Assembly: GCA_000471925.1 (NCBI GenBank)
Contig: CP006667.1
Location: forward strand, 4,030,001 to 4,094,000
Length of the DNA stretch: 64,000 bases
Direction of reading: 5' to 3'
Origin: Ralstonia pickettii DTP0602
GTDB lineage: Bacteria; Pseudomonadota; Gammaproteobacteria; Burkholderiales; Burkholderiaceae
Positions 35,884-44,135 of the stretch are shown here, one piece after another; position 1 is the first letter of the stretch, and every line of letters begins with the position of its first letter. The notes under the pieces were generated by a model that was not told where the DNA came from, did not search any database, and saw only the letters and a program-made list of their open reading frames with translations. A program made the position numbers and the translations under genes.

Positions 35884-37170
35884 ATGACCTGCGAAGTCGC
35901 AGTTATGAATAGGAGCGCCGTCGTCATCGCAGCAGACAGCGCAGTGACAACCACCAACTCCAACGGAGAAAAACGCTACTCGAAGGGCGCAAACAAGATA
36001 TTCCAGCTGTCAAACGTCGAACCAGTTGGGGTCATGATCTACGGATCAGCATCCATCAGCGCGATGCCATGGGAGGTAGTTGCAAAGGCATTCAGGGATG
36101 AGAAGCTTGGTTCAACGCGCTTCGACACGGTGGGAGAGTATGCCACGGCCTTCCTGGACTATATCGCAGCAGAGGGAAACCCCATCTCTCAGGAGTTTCG
36201 TGACGCTTGCTATGTGGCCTTTGTTCAGCAAAGCTGGCTAAGAGTATTTGAGCATACCAAACAGACTGCAGCCCTGATACATGATCAAGCAGCTACGGTT
36301 CCCGACCGGGCGAATGCTTGGAGGGACTACTTTGACCGGCGAGCAGCACAGCTAGCCGCTCAGCCACTCGACCCACGCATTACTGCCGAACAGCTCGAAG
36401 CGGCAGTCGCCGGAATCCCCCCAGGGCTGATACAAGACGGGGAGAATGCACTGAGAAGCCTTGGACTAGCCGAAATAATCGTGCCACAGCAGATTGGTGA
36501 ACTCGCCGTGCGATATTTCTACCATAGCTTCACAGCGTTCCTCGGTTCCACAGGAGTAGTAATCGCCGGCTACGGGAAAGCTGAGTACCTTCCGACAGTG
36601 GTGGAGATTGATGTGTTCGGGTTCGTTGGTACCCAACTAGTGTTTGAGGAAACAAAGCGGACACAGATCTCGTTCTCTGAGCCCTCTGCGATTTTGCAGT
36701 TCGCAATGTCAAACCAGGTGGATGCATTTACGTCTGGTGTCGGATTGGATGCGTACAGCCAAGTTCGCGAGGCATATGAACAGCACGCAAAGACCCTCGC
36801 TGCCGAAACGCTCGCCGCTAGTGGAGCGGCTGCCCCTGCTGATATGGACGACCGCTTGAAGGTATCCCGCGATGAGTTCATGCGAGACTGGTATCACAAA
36901 GTATTGGCCCAGCACTGGCACCCTATGAGAAACGTCGTCGCCTCACTTTCAGTCGAAGAGATGGCTGAGTTCGCCGAAACACTCGTGGTGCTAGAATCTT
37001 TAAAGGAGAGGGTGACGAGCACCCGCCAGAGCGTGGGTGGACCGATTGATGTTGCTGTCATCACGAAGGCTGAAGGTCTCGTCTGGATCAAGCGCAAGCA
37101 CTTCTTCTCCCCGGAGTTGAATTCCCGCTTCGGGGTCCGGCAAAAACTGATGCTCGGAGGAGCGATATGA
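35884..37170 (+). CDS. Proteasome-like Ntn-hydrolase of unknown function
   Basis: A 428-aa protein. After removal of Met1 the N-terminal residue is Thr, the nucleophile position of proteasome beta subunits and HslV. Counting from that Thr, Asp lies at 17 in VVIAADSAVT, matching the catalytic Asp17, a Lys lies at 37 in GANKIFQL where these enzymes have Lys33, and VGVMIYGSAS resembles the oxyanion-glycine strand. The remaining 350 residues have no motif I recognise and exceed the family length (about 180-230). No signal peptide or membrane segment is seen. GAGGGGGAAGGG precedes the ATG. Its stop overlaps the next start (ATGA). It could cleave proteins or peptides, or be an amidase; the substrate is unknown. 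Confidence 0.7.
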   Translation: MTCEVAVMNRSAVVIAADSAVTTTNSNGEKRYSKGANKIFQLSNVEPVGVMIYGSASISAMPWEVVAKAFRDEKLGSTRFDTVGEYATAFLDYIAAEGNPISQEFRDACYVAFVQQSWLRVFEHTKQTAALIHDQAATVPDRANAWRDYFDRRAAQLAAQPLDPRITAEQLEAAVAGIPPGLIQDGENALRSLGLAEIIVPQQIGELAVRYFYHSFTAFLGSTGVVIAGYGKAEYLPTVVEIDVFGFVGTQLVFEETKRTQISFSEPSAILQFAMSNQVDAFTSGVGLDAYSQVREAYEQHAKTLAAETLAASGAAAPADMDDRLKVSRDEFMRDWYHKVLAQHWHPMRNVVASLSVEEMAEFAETLVVLESLKERVTSTRQSVGGPIDVAVITKAEGLVWIKRKHFFSPELNSRFGVRQKLMLGGAI

Positions 37171-37370
37171 CACCCAACACTCTTCGCCGCGAGATCGAGC
37201 AAATCGAGAGCTCTTTCCGTGCGCAGGGCTACATAACTAGGCGGTTAACTGAGGTTGCCACCACCTCACGTTCCACTGACGACAGTGTGCGCGAAACGGA
37301 AAAACACAGAAGGGCTACAAGCAAAGAGATAAGTAGCAAGATGATCAGCGAGCACCTGTCGCACGTGTGA
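37167..37370 (+). CDS. Small charged protein coupled to the Ntn-hydrolase
   Basis: A 67-aa hydrophilic, mainly helical protein rich in Arg, Glu, Ser and Thr (TLRREIEQIESSFRAQGYIT in the first half). Its ATG overlaps the stop of the hydrolase gene and GGAGG lies eight bases upstream, so the two are translationally coupled. It might be a partner, inhibitor or substrate of the hydrolase; this is inference from coupling. No similar protein is recognised. Confidence 0.55.
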   Translation: MTPNTLRREIEQIESSFRAQGYITRRLTEVATTSRSTDDSVRETEKHRRATSKEISSKMISEHLSHV

Positions 37371-37521
37371 TGTAGCCGCTACGACAGATTCCTTACGGTC
37401 CGCAGTGCCCTAAAAGAGAAGCGCCCCAAGCATCACAACAGGAGGTCTTCCAGTTCTGCCATGCCCCCTTGTGGGGGAGGAAGCCATCCCAAGCTTTGTG
37501 TTAGCATCCGATCGCTTTCCC

Positions 37522-37655
37522 TTGCACCGCAACGAGAAAGTGCCTAACCTAAAAAGCACAGTCCAATATGCTCTCGGAGAAACTTATGGGCGTCGACGTC
37601 TCGTAAGACAGTAAGAACTCGAGCAACCGGAAGGCGCCTATTTGGCGCCTTTTTC
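37522..37655 (+). ncRNA. Candidate small RNA or terminator-containing leader
   Basis: TTGCAC (37522-37527) and TAACCT (37545-37550), spaced 17 bases, can serve as a sigma-70-like promoter. A transcript from about 37557 would run about 100 nt into the strong terminator at 37631-37655. It could be an independent sRNA or an attenuating leader for the membrane-protein gene 28 bases further on. The rest of 37371-37682 holds only a small CCCCC-GGGGG hairpin near 37467-37482. Confidence 0.35.
37631..37655 (+). terminator. Rho-independent terminator before the 2TM protein gene
   Basis: AAGGCGCC and GGCGCCTT form a perfect 8-base stem around TATTT and run into TTTTTC. It is placed 28 bases before the GTG start of the next gene rather than after a gene. 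Confidence 0.8.
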
Positions 37656-37682
37656 TATTTCCTTAACGTAGGGGCATCTTTA

Positions 37683-38474
37683 GTGTGGCAAGTCGTTAGC
37701 AATGTCGGTGCCTTGCTCGGAATTTTGGGCGTCAGCATTACCAACTTCATCTCTGACGAGAACAAAGCTTGGATATCTCTCGGGGTAATCACGATCTTGA
37801 TGGTGATCGTTGGTTGGCGAGTCTGGAAAGTAACCGACCACTATGTCAAGCAACACTACCCAAAGGGGTATGTACCGCTGTCCGCTTCAGCACGATGGAC
37901 CACCTCTGATGGACAAAATATCACCTACGAGCTCACCCGGCACATTCAGATCAAGACCGCACGGATGCGGTCTTTTGAGCAACGCTTTTGCTGGACCGGC
38001 ACCAAGCTGCCCGTGGTCAAGTCAGACCTTCATACAGCATCGAGCATCACCGACGTCCCCAATGAGAATTTGAAGAAATTCAAACTCACCTTCCCTCAGA
38101 CGCGCATCTTTAATGACGTCGAGATCGTGCAATTTCAAATGCAGATTGACGACTCTGATGAAGCTGCAGAGACGCAGGTCACCCAGATGGTTGAGGATCC
38201 AATGCGTCTCATCGACTTTCGTGTGGAGTTGCTCCATATGAACGGCCGGTACCAAGGCCAGAAGGCAACTGTGTCAAGGATTGCGCTTGATAGAAGTATC
38301 AACGCGAAGGACGAGGTTCTTGACTCAATTGCCTTTGACCCATCAACAAAGTCCTTTTCGCACAAGATTCTCAATCCCGAGCCTGGCTACGCATACAAAC
38401 TTGCGTGGCCTAGAAACGCCGTGGGCGCGGCAAAGCGTACACAGAAAAAAGCCGGCCAGCCTTGGAAACCATAG
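37683..38474 (+). CDS. Two-TM membrane protein with beta-rich cytoplasmic domain, unknown function
   Basis: A 263-aa protein starting at GTG (AGGGG eight bases upstream). Two hydrophobic segments, about residues 5-22 (SNVGALLGILGVSITNF) and 30-48 (WISLGVITILMVIVGW), are followed by a soluble domain of 200 residues with alternating hydrophobic residues and many Thr, Val and Ile, consistent with beta structure. The C-terminus is basic. The layout resembles the 2TM-plus-beta effectors found in some anti-phage systems, but no cyclic-nucleotide synthase is in the window. It is the last gene before the right end of the island. Confidence 0.6.
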   Translation: MWQVVSNVGALLGILGVSITNFISDENKAWISLGVITILMVIVGWRVWKVTDHYVKQHYPKGYVPLSASARWTTSDGQNITYELTRHIQIKTARMRSFEQRFCWTGTKLPVVKSDLHTASSITDVPNENLKKFKLTFPQTRIFNDVEIVQFQMQIDDSDEAAETQVTQMVEDPMRLIDFRVELLHMNGRYQGQKATVSRIALDRSINAKDEVLDSIAFDPSTKSFSHKILNPEPGYAYKLAWPRNAVGAAKRTQKKAGQPWKP

Positions 38475-38509
38475 GGCGGATGTCTACAAGTCGGGCAGGC
38501 TGGCATTTC

Positions 38510-38537
38510 GAAACCGGGTATAAAACCGGGTACGAAA
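38510..38537 (+). repeat. Candidate right attachment site
   Basis: GAAACCGGGTAT and AAAACCGGGTACGAA are tandem copies 12 bases apart, matching the repeat pattern upstream of int. The second is an exact 15-base reverse complement of 14249-14263. It lies 36 bases after the last island gene. Confidence 0.5.
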
Positions 38538-38620
38538 TCGACGGACCAAACAGGGAACCCAATAGTTACATGGCTGACAGGCCGATATGACGGCTTAACG
38601 TCTGATCTTCACCCGATCGC

Positions 38621-38654
38621 ATGAAAAAGCCCGCAGCACTGCGGGCTTTTTCAT
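38621..38654. terminator. Bidirectional terminator at the island/core border
   Basis: ATGAAAAAGCCCGC and its exact complement flank AGCACT, giving a 14-base stem with A- and T-runs on either side. It would stop transcription from both the island and the minus-strand GDYXXLXY gene. Confidence 0.88.
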
Positions 38655-38683
38655 TTTCAGTCTCCGGTGGGACGGCGTACCAC

Positions 38684-39181
38684 TCACAATCTCTCCAGCC
38701 CCTTCCCCCGCAACCCCACCAGCAACGCCTGCCCATCCGCCCCCACGCGGAATTCCCCATACTCCGCCCGCGCAAAGCGCTCGCCCTGCCCCTCCTGGAA
38801 GAAATACGCGTCCGTCGACACCTGCACCTGCGTAGCGCCCCAGCGCGACCGGGCGATCTGGTAGCGAAGCAGCTGTTCCCCTGCCGCAAGCGCCTCGCCG
38901 TGATACACCCGCACGAAGCCGGCTACGCCCTGTGCATCGCGGCGGATCACCGCCACGCCGTCGCGTGGCGGTTGCTTGCCTTGCATCTGCACCGCGCGTA
39001 TCTGGTTGCCGATATCAAAGTTCAGCGCCATGTAGTCGCCTTGCATCAGCGAGCGCGGGTCGACCGGGGCGAGCTTGAGGTAGACGGTGTCGCCACGCGC
39101 CAGCAGGCGTTCCTTGCCAGCGATGCCAACGGCGGCCAATGCCAGCGTCAGGGCCCAGGCAATTAATATCCATCGTTTCAT
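38684..39181 (-). CDS. GDYXXLXY-domain protein
   Basis: A 165-aa protein with one N-terminal transmembrane segment (about residues 5-23) and the family motif QGDYMALNF near residue 55. The rest is predicted extracytoplasmic and beta-rich. This family is encoded beside DUF2157 and DUF4401 membrane proteins, as here; function is unknown. Its start ATG overlaps the stop of the upstream DUF4401 gene by four bases (39178-39181). Confidence 0.85.
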   Translation of the reverse strand: MKRWILIAWALTLALAAVGIAGKERLLARGDTVYLKLAPVDPRSLMQGDYMALNFDIGNQIRAVQMQGKQPPRDGVAVIRRDAQGVAGFVRVYHGEALAAGEQLLRYQIARSRWGATQVQVSTDAYFFQEGQGERFARAEYGEFRVGADGQALLVGLRGKGLERL

Positions 39182-40296
39182 GCGAACTCCCTGCCGGTGC
39201 GGCTGCGCATCAGCCAATAGCGGCCGGCCAGCAGCAGCACCCCAGCGGCGGCGAGCGTTGCGGATTTGGCCAGCAGCGTCCAGTGCAGCGACGTGTAGTA
39301 CCAGACAAAGCCGATGGCGATGGTGGCGACACCCAGGCCGAGCCACGGCATCGACGCCCGGCGCAGCGCCAGGCCGAGCGCCAGCACGCCGGCCACGACC
39401 GCCGGCGCAGCCGCCATCAGCGCGCCGAAGGCCACCACGCCGACTAGCACGCCGCCCTGCATCGCGAGGGGGACCGCCAGCCGGCGGCATTCCGCCAGCG
39501 CAAATCCGGCCAGCACCAGCGTGGCCAGTCCGCCCGCGATCCAATGCGCCGCAGAAAGCCGCCCGGCTTCGGGGGCGGCGAGCCAGGCAAGCGGATGGCT
39601 CATCCCCGTCACCACCAAGGCGACGGCCAGCGCGAACAACAGCGTGGCATCGGCCAGCGGCTCCAGCAGGGTGTGCCGGCCCGCCGCGCACAGGCGCGCT
39701 TCGGCCAGCGTGAAACCGGTCGCCAGCGCACAGGCCACCGGCACCAGCCAGCCGAGCGACCACGTCAGCATCAGCCATTCATGCCGCGCGCCGCCGGACA
39801 GCACGATATGCACGGCGCCTGCGAGCCCGATCCATACGCCCAGCCCGGACAGCAGCCGATGCAGCCGGTTGGGCACCATCAAGGCCAGCAAAGCCTCGAA
39901 CAGCGCCAGGCCCGCCCAGAAGCCGGCGGAATCCGCCACGCGCGTGAAGCTGAGCGCCTCGGCCACGCCGTAGACGGCCAGGCCCTGCCCACTCAGACTC
40001 ACCGCCAGCGCAAACTGCCCGGCTGCAATGCCCCCGCGGCGCCAGTACAGTAGCGCGGCCAGCGCGATCATGGCGAGGCCCGTCACCACCATCGCAGCCG
40101 CGTTCTCGCGCGCGGCGACGAAGACCGTGCCGACCAGGAAGAGCTGGAAGAACAAGGCGCCGAGCCAGCCGGCCGCGCCCATCAGGCAGCGCACCGCCCA
40201 AGGCGTGTGGGTGTGCTGAGGCTGCTCGCCCTGCACTTCGCCGCGTGCGGCCAGTTCTTGCCAGAGCCGCCTTTCAGTCTGCAAAGCGGTGCTCAT
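39178..40296 (-). CDS. DUF4401-family multispanning membrane protein
   Basis: A 372-aa inner-membrane protein with about ten to twelve hydrophobic segments from residue 35 onward and a short soluble N-terminus (ERRLWQELAARGEV). The length and the GDYXXLXY neighbour identify DUF4401. The start at 40296 overlaps the stop of the DUF2157 gene as ATGA, so all three genes are coupled. No transport motif is evident and the function is unknown. Confidence 0.8.
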   Translation of the reverse strand: MSTALQTERRLWQELAARGEVQGEQPQHTHTPWAVRCLMGAAGWLGALFFQLFLVGTVFVAARENAAAMVVTGLAMIALAALLYWRRGGIAAGQFALAVSLSGQGLAVYGVAEALSFTRVADSAGFWAGLALFEALLALMVPNRLHRLLSGLGVWIGLAGAVHIVLSGGARHEWLMLTWSLGWLVPVACALATGFTLAEARLCAAGRHTLLEPLADATLLFALAVALVVTGMSHPLAWLAAPEAGRLSAAHWIAGGLATLVLAGFALAECRRLAVPLAMQGGVLVGVVAFGALMAAAPAVVAGVLALGLALRRASMPWLGLGVATIAIGFVWYYTSLHWTLLAKSATLAAAGVLLLAGRYWLMRSRTGREFA

Positions 40297-41318
40297 GCCT
40301 GCTCCAGTTGGGATCGATAGGCCCGCATCAGCCAGGCCGCCGCGCCGGCCGCGAGGCCGATGGTCACCAGCCCGAGCAGCAGGAAGGCGTCGAAGTCTGC
40401 CTTGCCTTCGAACAGCACCTTGCCGAGCGCGGCCACCGCCAGCACGATGCCGGTCAGGCAGGCCAGGCTCAGCACTACGATGTCGAAGACACGCTGGCGG
40501 TACCACCAGATCAGCGCGGCCAGCACCACCACGGCCAGCACAAACGATGCGCCATCGAAGCGGCTGCCCAGCAGGCTCGATAACCCCAGCCAGCCGGCAT
40601 GCGTACATGCCAGCGCAGCCAGCATGCGGGCGCCGGTCTGGCCCCGGAAGCCCAGCGCCGGCGCCTTCGCGCACAGCAGATGCCACAACGCCATCTGCAG
40701 CAGCACCGCGCCCAGCAGCCACAGCGTGGCCGTGCGCACGAAGCGCGCATCGAACAGAAGCGCAAATATCCCATCCACGCCGAAGCGGATGCTGAAGTAG
40801 CGCAGCAGCGCCAGGTTGCCCACCACGATCACGAGCCACCAGTGCGGCGCCGCGCGCGCGGCCAGCGCCCACGGCACCGCCAGCAGCGCCCACAGTGCGA
40901 ACAACTGCCAGGCATCGGCGCCAGTCTGGTAGGTCTGCCCGATCACGGCCAGCAGCACGCCGGCGACTACCTGCGCGCCGCCCAGCGCGGCCTGGCCCGC
41001 CTTGTCGCCGTCCGGGCGCAGCCAGGCGAAGCCGGCCAGCAGGCTGATGGCGGCGGCCAGCAGGGCGAATTTGGAGAACTTGTGGAGGTCCTGCCAGTTG
41101 AAGGCAAAGAAAACGATCAGGCCGGCGCACAGCAACGCCGTGCCCAGCGCCATCAAGGCCTGGTCGAGCCAGCGGCGCCAGTCGGCCGCGACCGGTTCGG
41201 TGCGCCCCCAGAGTCCGGCCACGCCCGCGGGGCCGAGCCGCCTCAGAGCACGCCAGTCGGCCAGTGCCCGGCGGATGGCGCGCCGTTCGCCGTTTGCCAC
41301 GGTGGGTGTGACTTGCAT
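40293..41318 (-). CDS. DUF2157-family membrane protein
   Basis: A 341-aa membrane protein. The N-terminal DUF2157 region contains WRRWLDQALMALGTALLCAG and FFAFNWQDLHKFSKF, followed by eight to ten further hydrophobic segments. It is the first gene of a three-gene set (DUF2157, DUF4401, GDYXXLXY) with four-base overlaps throughout. The conserved clustering suggests one membrane complex, of unknown role. Confidence 0.82.
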   Translation of the reverse strand: MQVTPTVANGERRAIRRALADWRALRRLGPAGVAGLWGRTEPVAADWRRWLDQALMALGTALLCAGLIVFFAFNWQDLHKFSKFALLAAAISLLAGFAWLRPDGDKAGQAALGGAQVVAGVLLAVIGQTYQTGADAWQLFALWALLAVPWALAARAAPHWWLVIVVGNLALLRYFSIRFGVDGIFALLFDARFVRTATLWLLGAVLLQMALWHLLCAKAPALGFRGQTGARMLAALACTHAGWLGLSSLLGSRFDGASFVLAVVVLAALIWWYRQRVFDIVVLSLACLTGIVLAVAALGKVLFEGKADFDAFLLLGLVTIGLAAGAAAWLMRAYRSQLEQA

Positions 41319-41478
41319 GCTCGCCCTTGTGTACTGGGGATGTCGTGGGGACTTTAGCAAAGCGATGCCGGGACCGCACCTGTCCTGTGGGAGGGGGTCG
41401 CGGCGCACCAGGGGAGTCGCGCTTTGCCACGCTGCAACGGGCCGGTATGCTGTGTCTTTTCCTTCGCCACCCCGCTCC

Positions 41479-42270
41479 ATGACCCTCGGAATCCTTGCCG
41501 CCATCCACGATGAAGTCGATGGCCTGGTGGCCGCCATGCGCCATGACGACAGCCGCGCCACGGTGCACACCATCGGCATGCGCGACTACTACGCCGGCCA
41601 CCTGTACGGCCAGCCGTGCGTGCTGGTGCTGGCGCGCATGGGCAAGGTAGCGGCGTCGGCGACCACGGTCACGCTGATCCGCGAGTTCGGCGCAACCCAG
41701 ATCGTCTTTACCGGGCTCGCGGGCGGCATCGCTGCACATACCGATGTGGGCGATATCGTCATCGCCGACCGCACCATCCAGCACGACCTGGACGCGCGAC
41801 CGTTCTTTGGCCGCCATGAGGTGCCGCTGCTGGACCGCGCCGAGTTCCCGACCGACCCGGCGCTGACCGCCGAACTGCAAGCCGCCGCGGCGGACTTCCT
41901 GCGGCTGGACCTGCCGACCGAGGTGCCACACGATGTGCTGGAGCGCTTCGGGGTGGCGTCGCCGGCGTTGCACCGGGGCATGATCGCCAGCGGCGACCAG
42001 TTCATCGGCTCGCCGGCCGCGGTCGCGGAACTGCGCGAGCGCCTGCCCGGGCTGCTGGCGGTGGAGATGGAAGGCGCCGCGGTGGCGCAGGTTTGCCACG
42101 AATACGGCGTGCCTTATGCCGTGATGCGGACCATCTCGGACCGTGCCGACGACAGCGCGCATGTGGACTTCGCGGCATTCCTGAAGGATGTGGCAAGCCA
42201 CTATTCCAGCGGCGTGCTGCGGCGCCTGCTGGCCGCAAGGGCGAAAGAGCAGACGTCGGGTGCTGCCTGA
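41479..42270 (+). CDS. mtnN: 5'-Methylthioadenosine/S-adenosylhomocysteine nucleosidase
   Basis: A 263-aa nucleosidase that splits MTA and SAH to adenine and the thioribose product, recycling methyl-transfer by-products. The N-terminus LGILAAIHDEVDGL, the FTGLAGGIAAHTDVGDIV strand-loop, and the substrate-binding VEMEGAAVAQV with RTISDRADD all match the family. The inner ATG at 41479 is chosen because the first beta-strand starts there. It is somewhat longer than E. coli MtnN (232 aa). Confidence 0.88.
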   Translation: MTLGILAAIHDEVDGLVAAMRHDDSRATVHTIGMRDYYAGHLYGQPCVLVLARMGKVAASATTVTLIREFGATQIVFTGLAGGIAAHTDVGDIVIADRTIQHDLDARPFFGRHEVPLLDRAEFPTDPALTAELQAAAADFLRLDLPTEVPHDVLERFGVASPALHRGMIASGDQFIGSPAAVAELRERLPGLLAVEMEGAAVAQVCHEYGVPYAVMRTISDRADDSAHVDFAAFLKDVASHYSSGVLRRLLAARAKEQTSGAA

Positions 42271-42318
42271 CCGGGATCAAACAGCATGCAGATTGCGACC
42301 CGGCAGTCAGTTCTGTTT

Positions 42319-42564
42319 TTACCGTCCGCGCGGCCGGACCGCGCCCCAGAACCCAACCAGCAGCGCCGCGCCGGCAATCACCGCCAGCCAGCTGCTGAGC
42401 TGCCCGTCGATAAACAGATGCAGCGCCCGGCCGCCGTAGAAAGCGGCCGCCGCACCCGCCGCGCCCAGCACCAGCGCGGCCGGCAGCGTCACCACGCGCC
42501 CCGCCGGATGCAGCCGGCGCGCCGCCAGCCCCACCAGCAAACCCACGATCAAGGTGCCCAGCAT
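42319..42564 (-). CDS. GlsB/YeaQ/YmgE-family small membrane protein
   Basis: An 81-aa protein with three hydrophobic segments (LGTLIVGLLVGLAARRLHPA, TLPAALVLGAAGAAAAFY, LSSWLAVIAGAALLVGFWG), the pattern of the transglycosylase-associated protein family. An ATG six bases upstream is possible, but GGAG lies six bases before the chosen one. Function in the family is unclear (stress-related expression is common). Confidence 0.75.
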   Translation of the reverse strand: MLGTLIVGLLVGLAARRLHPAGRVVTLPAALVLGAAGAAAAFYGGRALHLFIDGQLSSWLAVIAGAALLVGFWGAVRPRGR

Positions 42565-42681
42565 CCCCATCTCCAGTGTTGTACGAATCACAGCCACAAG
42601 GGGCTGCGGCGTAACGATACTGCAATCGGCGGCCGCTGCCACGCGCTGAGGCGCCATGCCTGCAAATAGCGATGCCGGCGG

Positions 42682-42687
42682 TATAAT
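42682..42687 (+). promoter_or_regulatory. Candidate -10 element of hemA
   Basis: A perfect TATAAT, 46 bases before the hemA start. The -35 region (CTGCAA, 16 bases upstream) is weak. Confidence 0.5.
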
Positions 42688-42732
42688 GGCATCCGGTCCG
42701 GCCACGCTTCGGACCGCACCTGTCCCCAACAA

Positions 42733-44037
42733 ATGCAACTGCTCGCGATCGGCATCAATCACACGACGGCACCTGTCTCGCTGCGCGAGCGGGTGGCGTT
42801 TCCGCTCGAGCAGATCAAACCCGCGCTCGGCGCGCTGCGCTCGCACCTGTCGGGGCGCAGCGGCACCGAAGCCGCCATCCTCTCCACCTGCAACCGCACC
42901 GAGATCTATTGCGCGACCGACGTCCTGACGCCGGGCACGGATGGATTCGAGCACACCTTGCGCTGGCTGTCGCAGCATCACAACGTGCCCGCCGGTGAAC
43001 TGGCGCCGCACCTGTACGCGCTGCCGCAGTCGGAGGCCGTGCGCCATGCCTTCCGCGTGGCCAGCGGGCTGGATTCGATGGTGCTGGGCGAAACCCAGAT
43101 CCTGGGCCAGCTCAAGGACGCCGTGCGCACCGCCGGCGAGGCGGGCTCGCTTGGGACGTACCTGAACCAGCTGTTCCAGCGCACCTTCGCGGTGGCCAAG
43201 GAAGTGCGCGGCCAGACCGAGATCGGCGCGCATTCGGTGTCGATGGCCGCAGCCGCGGTGCGGCTGGCGCAGCGTATCTTTGAAAGCGTCTCGACCCAGC
43301 GCGTGCTGTTTATCGGCGCGGGCGAGATGATCGAGCTGTGCGCGACGCACTTCGCCGCCCAGCAGCCGCGCCAGATCGTGGTGGCCAACCGCACCGTCGA
43401 GCGCGGCGAGAAGCTGGCCGAGCAGCTCTCCGGCCAGGGCCTGACCACGCAGGCGATCCGCCTGACGGACCTGGGCGAGCGCCTGCATGAGTTCGATATC
43501 GTGGTGTCCTGCACCGCCAGCTCGCTGCCGATCATCGGCCTGGGCGCGGTGGAGCGCGCGGTCAAGCGCCGCAAGCACCGCCCGATCATGATGGTCGACC
43601 TGGCCGTGCCGCGCGACGTCGAGCCCGAAGTCGCACGCCTGGATGACGTCTTCCTGTACACCGTCGACGATCTCGGCGCGATCGTGCGCGAGGGCAATGC
43701 CCAGCGCCAGGCCGCAGTCGCGCAGGCCGAGGCCATCATCGAAAGCCGGGTGCAGAACTTCATGCACTGGCTGGAAACCCGCAGCGTGGTGCCCGTCATC
43801 CGCGAACTGCAGACCAGTGGCGAGGCCATCCGCCAGGCCGAGCTGGAACGCGCGCGCCGCATGCTGGCGCGTGGCGACGATCCTGAAGCGGTGCTCGAGG
43901 CCCTGTCCGGCGCGCTGACCCGCAAGTTCCTGCACGGCCCCACCCACGCGCTGAACCACACCCAGGGCGAGGACCGCGAGGCGCTGCTGCGCCTGGTGCC
44001 GGGCCTGTTCCGCCACAGCAGCCACTCCGAGCGCTAG
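42733..44037 (+). CDS. hemA: Glutamyl-tRNA reductase
   Basis: A 434-aa enzyme that reduces glutamyl-tRNA to glutamate-1-semialdehyde with NADPH, the first committed step of tetrapyrrole synthesis. It starts [19 protein letters not shown]; the catalytic Cys is in [10 protein letters not shown] near residue 58; [13 protein letters not shown] and the Rossmann [15 protein letters not shown] follow, and the C-terminal dimerisation helix begins at [11 protein letters not shown]. Length and motifs are complete. prfA follows 98 bases downstream, an arrangement widespread in proteobacteria. Confidence 0.96.
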   Translation: MQLLAIGINHTTAPVSLRERVAFPLEQIKPALGALRSHLSGRSGTEAAILSTCNRTEIYCATDVLTPGTDGFEHTLRWLSQHHNVPAGELAPHLYALPQSEAVRHAFRVASGLDSMVLGETQILGQLKDAVRTAGEAGSLGTYLNQLFQRTFAVAKEVRGQTEIGAHSVSMAAAAVRLAQRIFESVSTQRVLFIGAGEMIELCATHFAAQQPRQIVVANRTVERGEKLAEQLSGQGLTTQAIRLTDLGERLHEFDIVVSCTASSLPIIGLGAVERAVKRRKHRPIMMVDLAVPRDVEPEVARLDDVFLYTVDDLGAIVREGNAQRQAAVAQAEAIIESRVQNFMHWLETRSVVPVIRELQTSGEAIRQAELERARRMLARGDDPEAVLEALSGALTRKFLHGPTHALNHTQGEDREALLRLVPGLFRHSSHSER

Positions 44038-44135
44038 CCGCTCTGCCCTTGCGCCGCGCGCCCTGCCGCGCCGCACGCCGCCGCCCGTCCGCGGGCAGCC
44101 CCGGCCCTCCGGCCCACCTCTTTCCCCCGCACCCG

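Larger units (their letters stand above)
14194..38537. mobile_element. Integrated genomic island (phage-satellite-like) carrying DISARM
   Basis: About 24.3 kb between ychF and the GDYXXLXY gene. It starts with a tyrosine integrase whose upstream region holds CCGGGTAC repeats, and related repeats reappear at the far end. Contents are an int-alpA-rep-terS module, an inserted IS66, DISARM, and three unknown genes. Parts (15.7-17.8 and 35.5-38.5 kb) are visibly more AT-rich than the flanks. Both flanking gene groups look like ordinary core chromosome. The exact ends are inferred from the repeats, not proven. Confidence 0.8.

Noticed and set aside
37371..37682. Possible tRNA as integration target in the gap
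   Set aside because: No cloverleaf, no T-loop consensus and no CCA end seen; only hairpins were found.
37683..38474. CBASS-type system with the 2TM protein as effector
   Set aside because: No CD-NTase or other cyclic-nucleotide synthase is encoded in the window, so the assignment cannot be made beyond a layout resemblance.
14000..38700. CRISPR array or cas genes in the defence-bearing island
   Set aside because: No regularly spaced direct repeats and no Cas-type protein; the repeats found are att-like, iteron-like or IS-derived.
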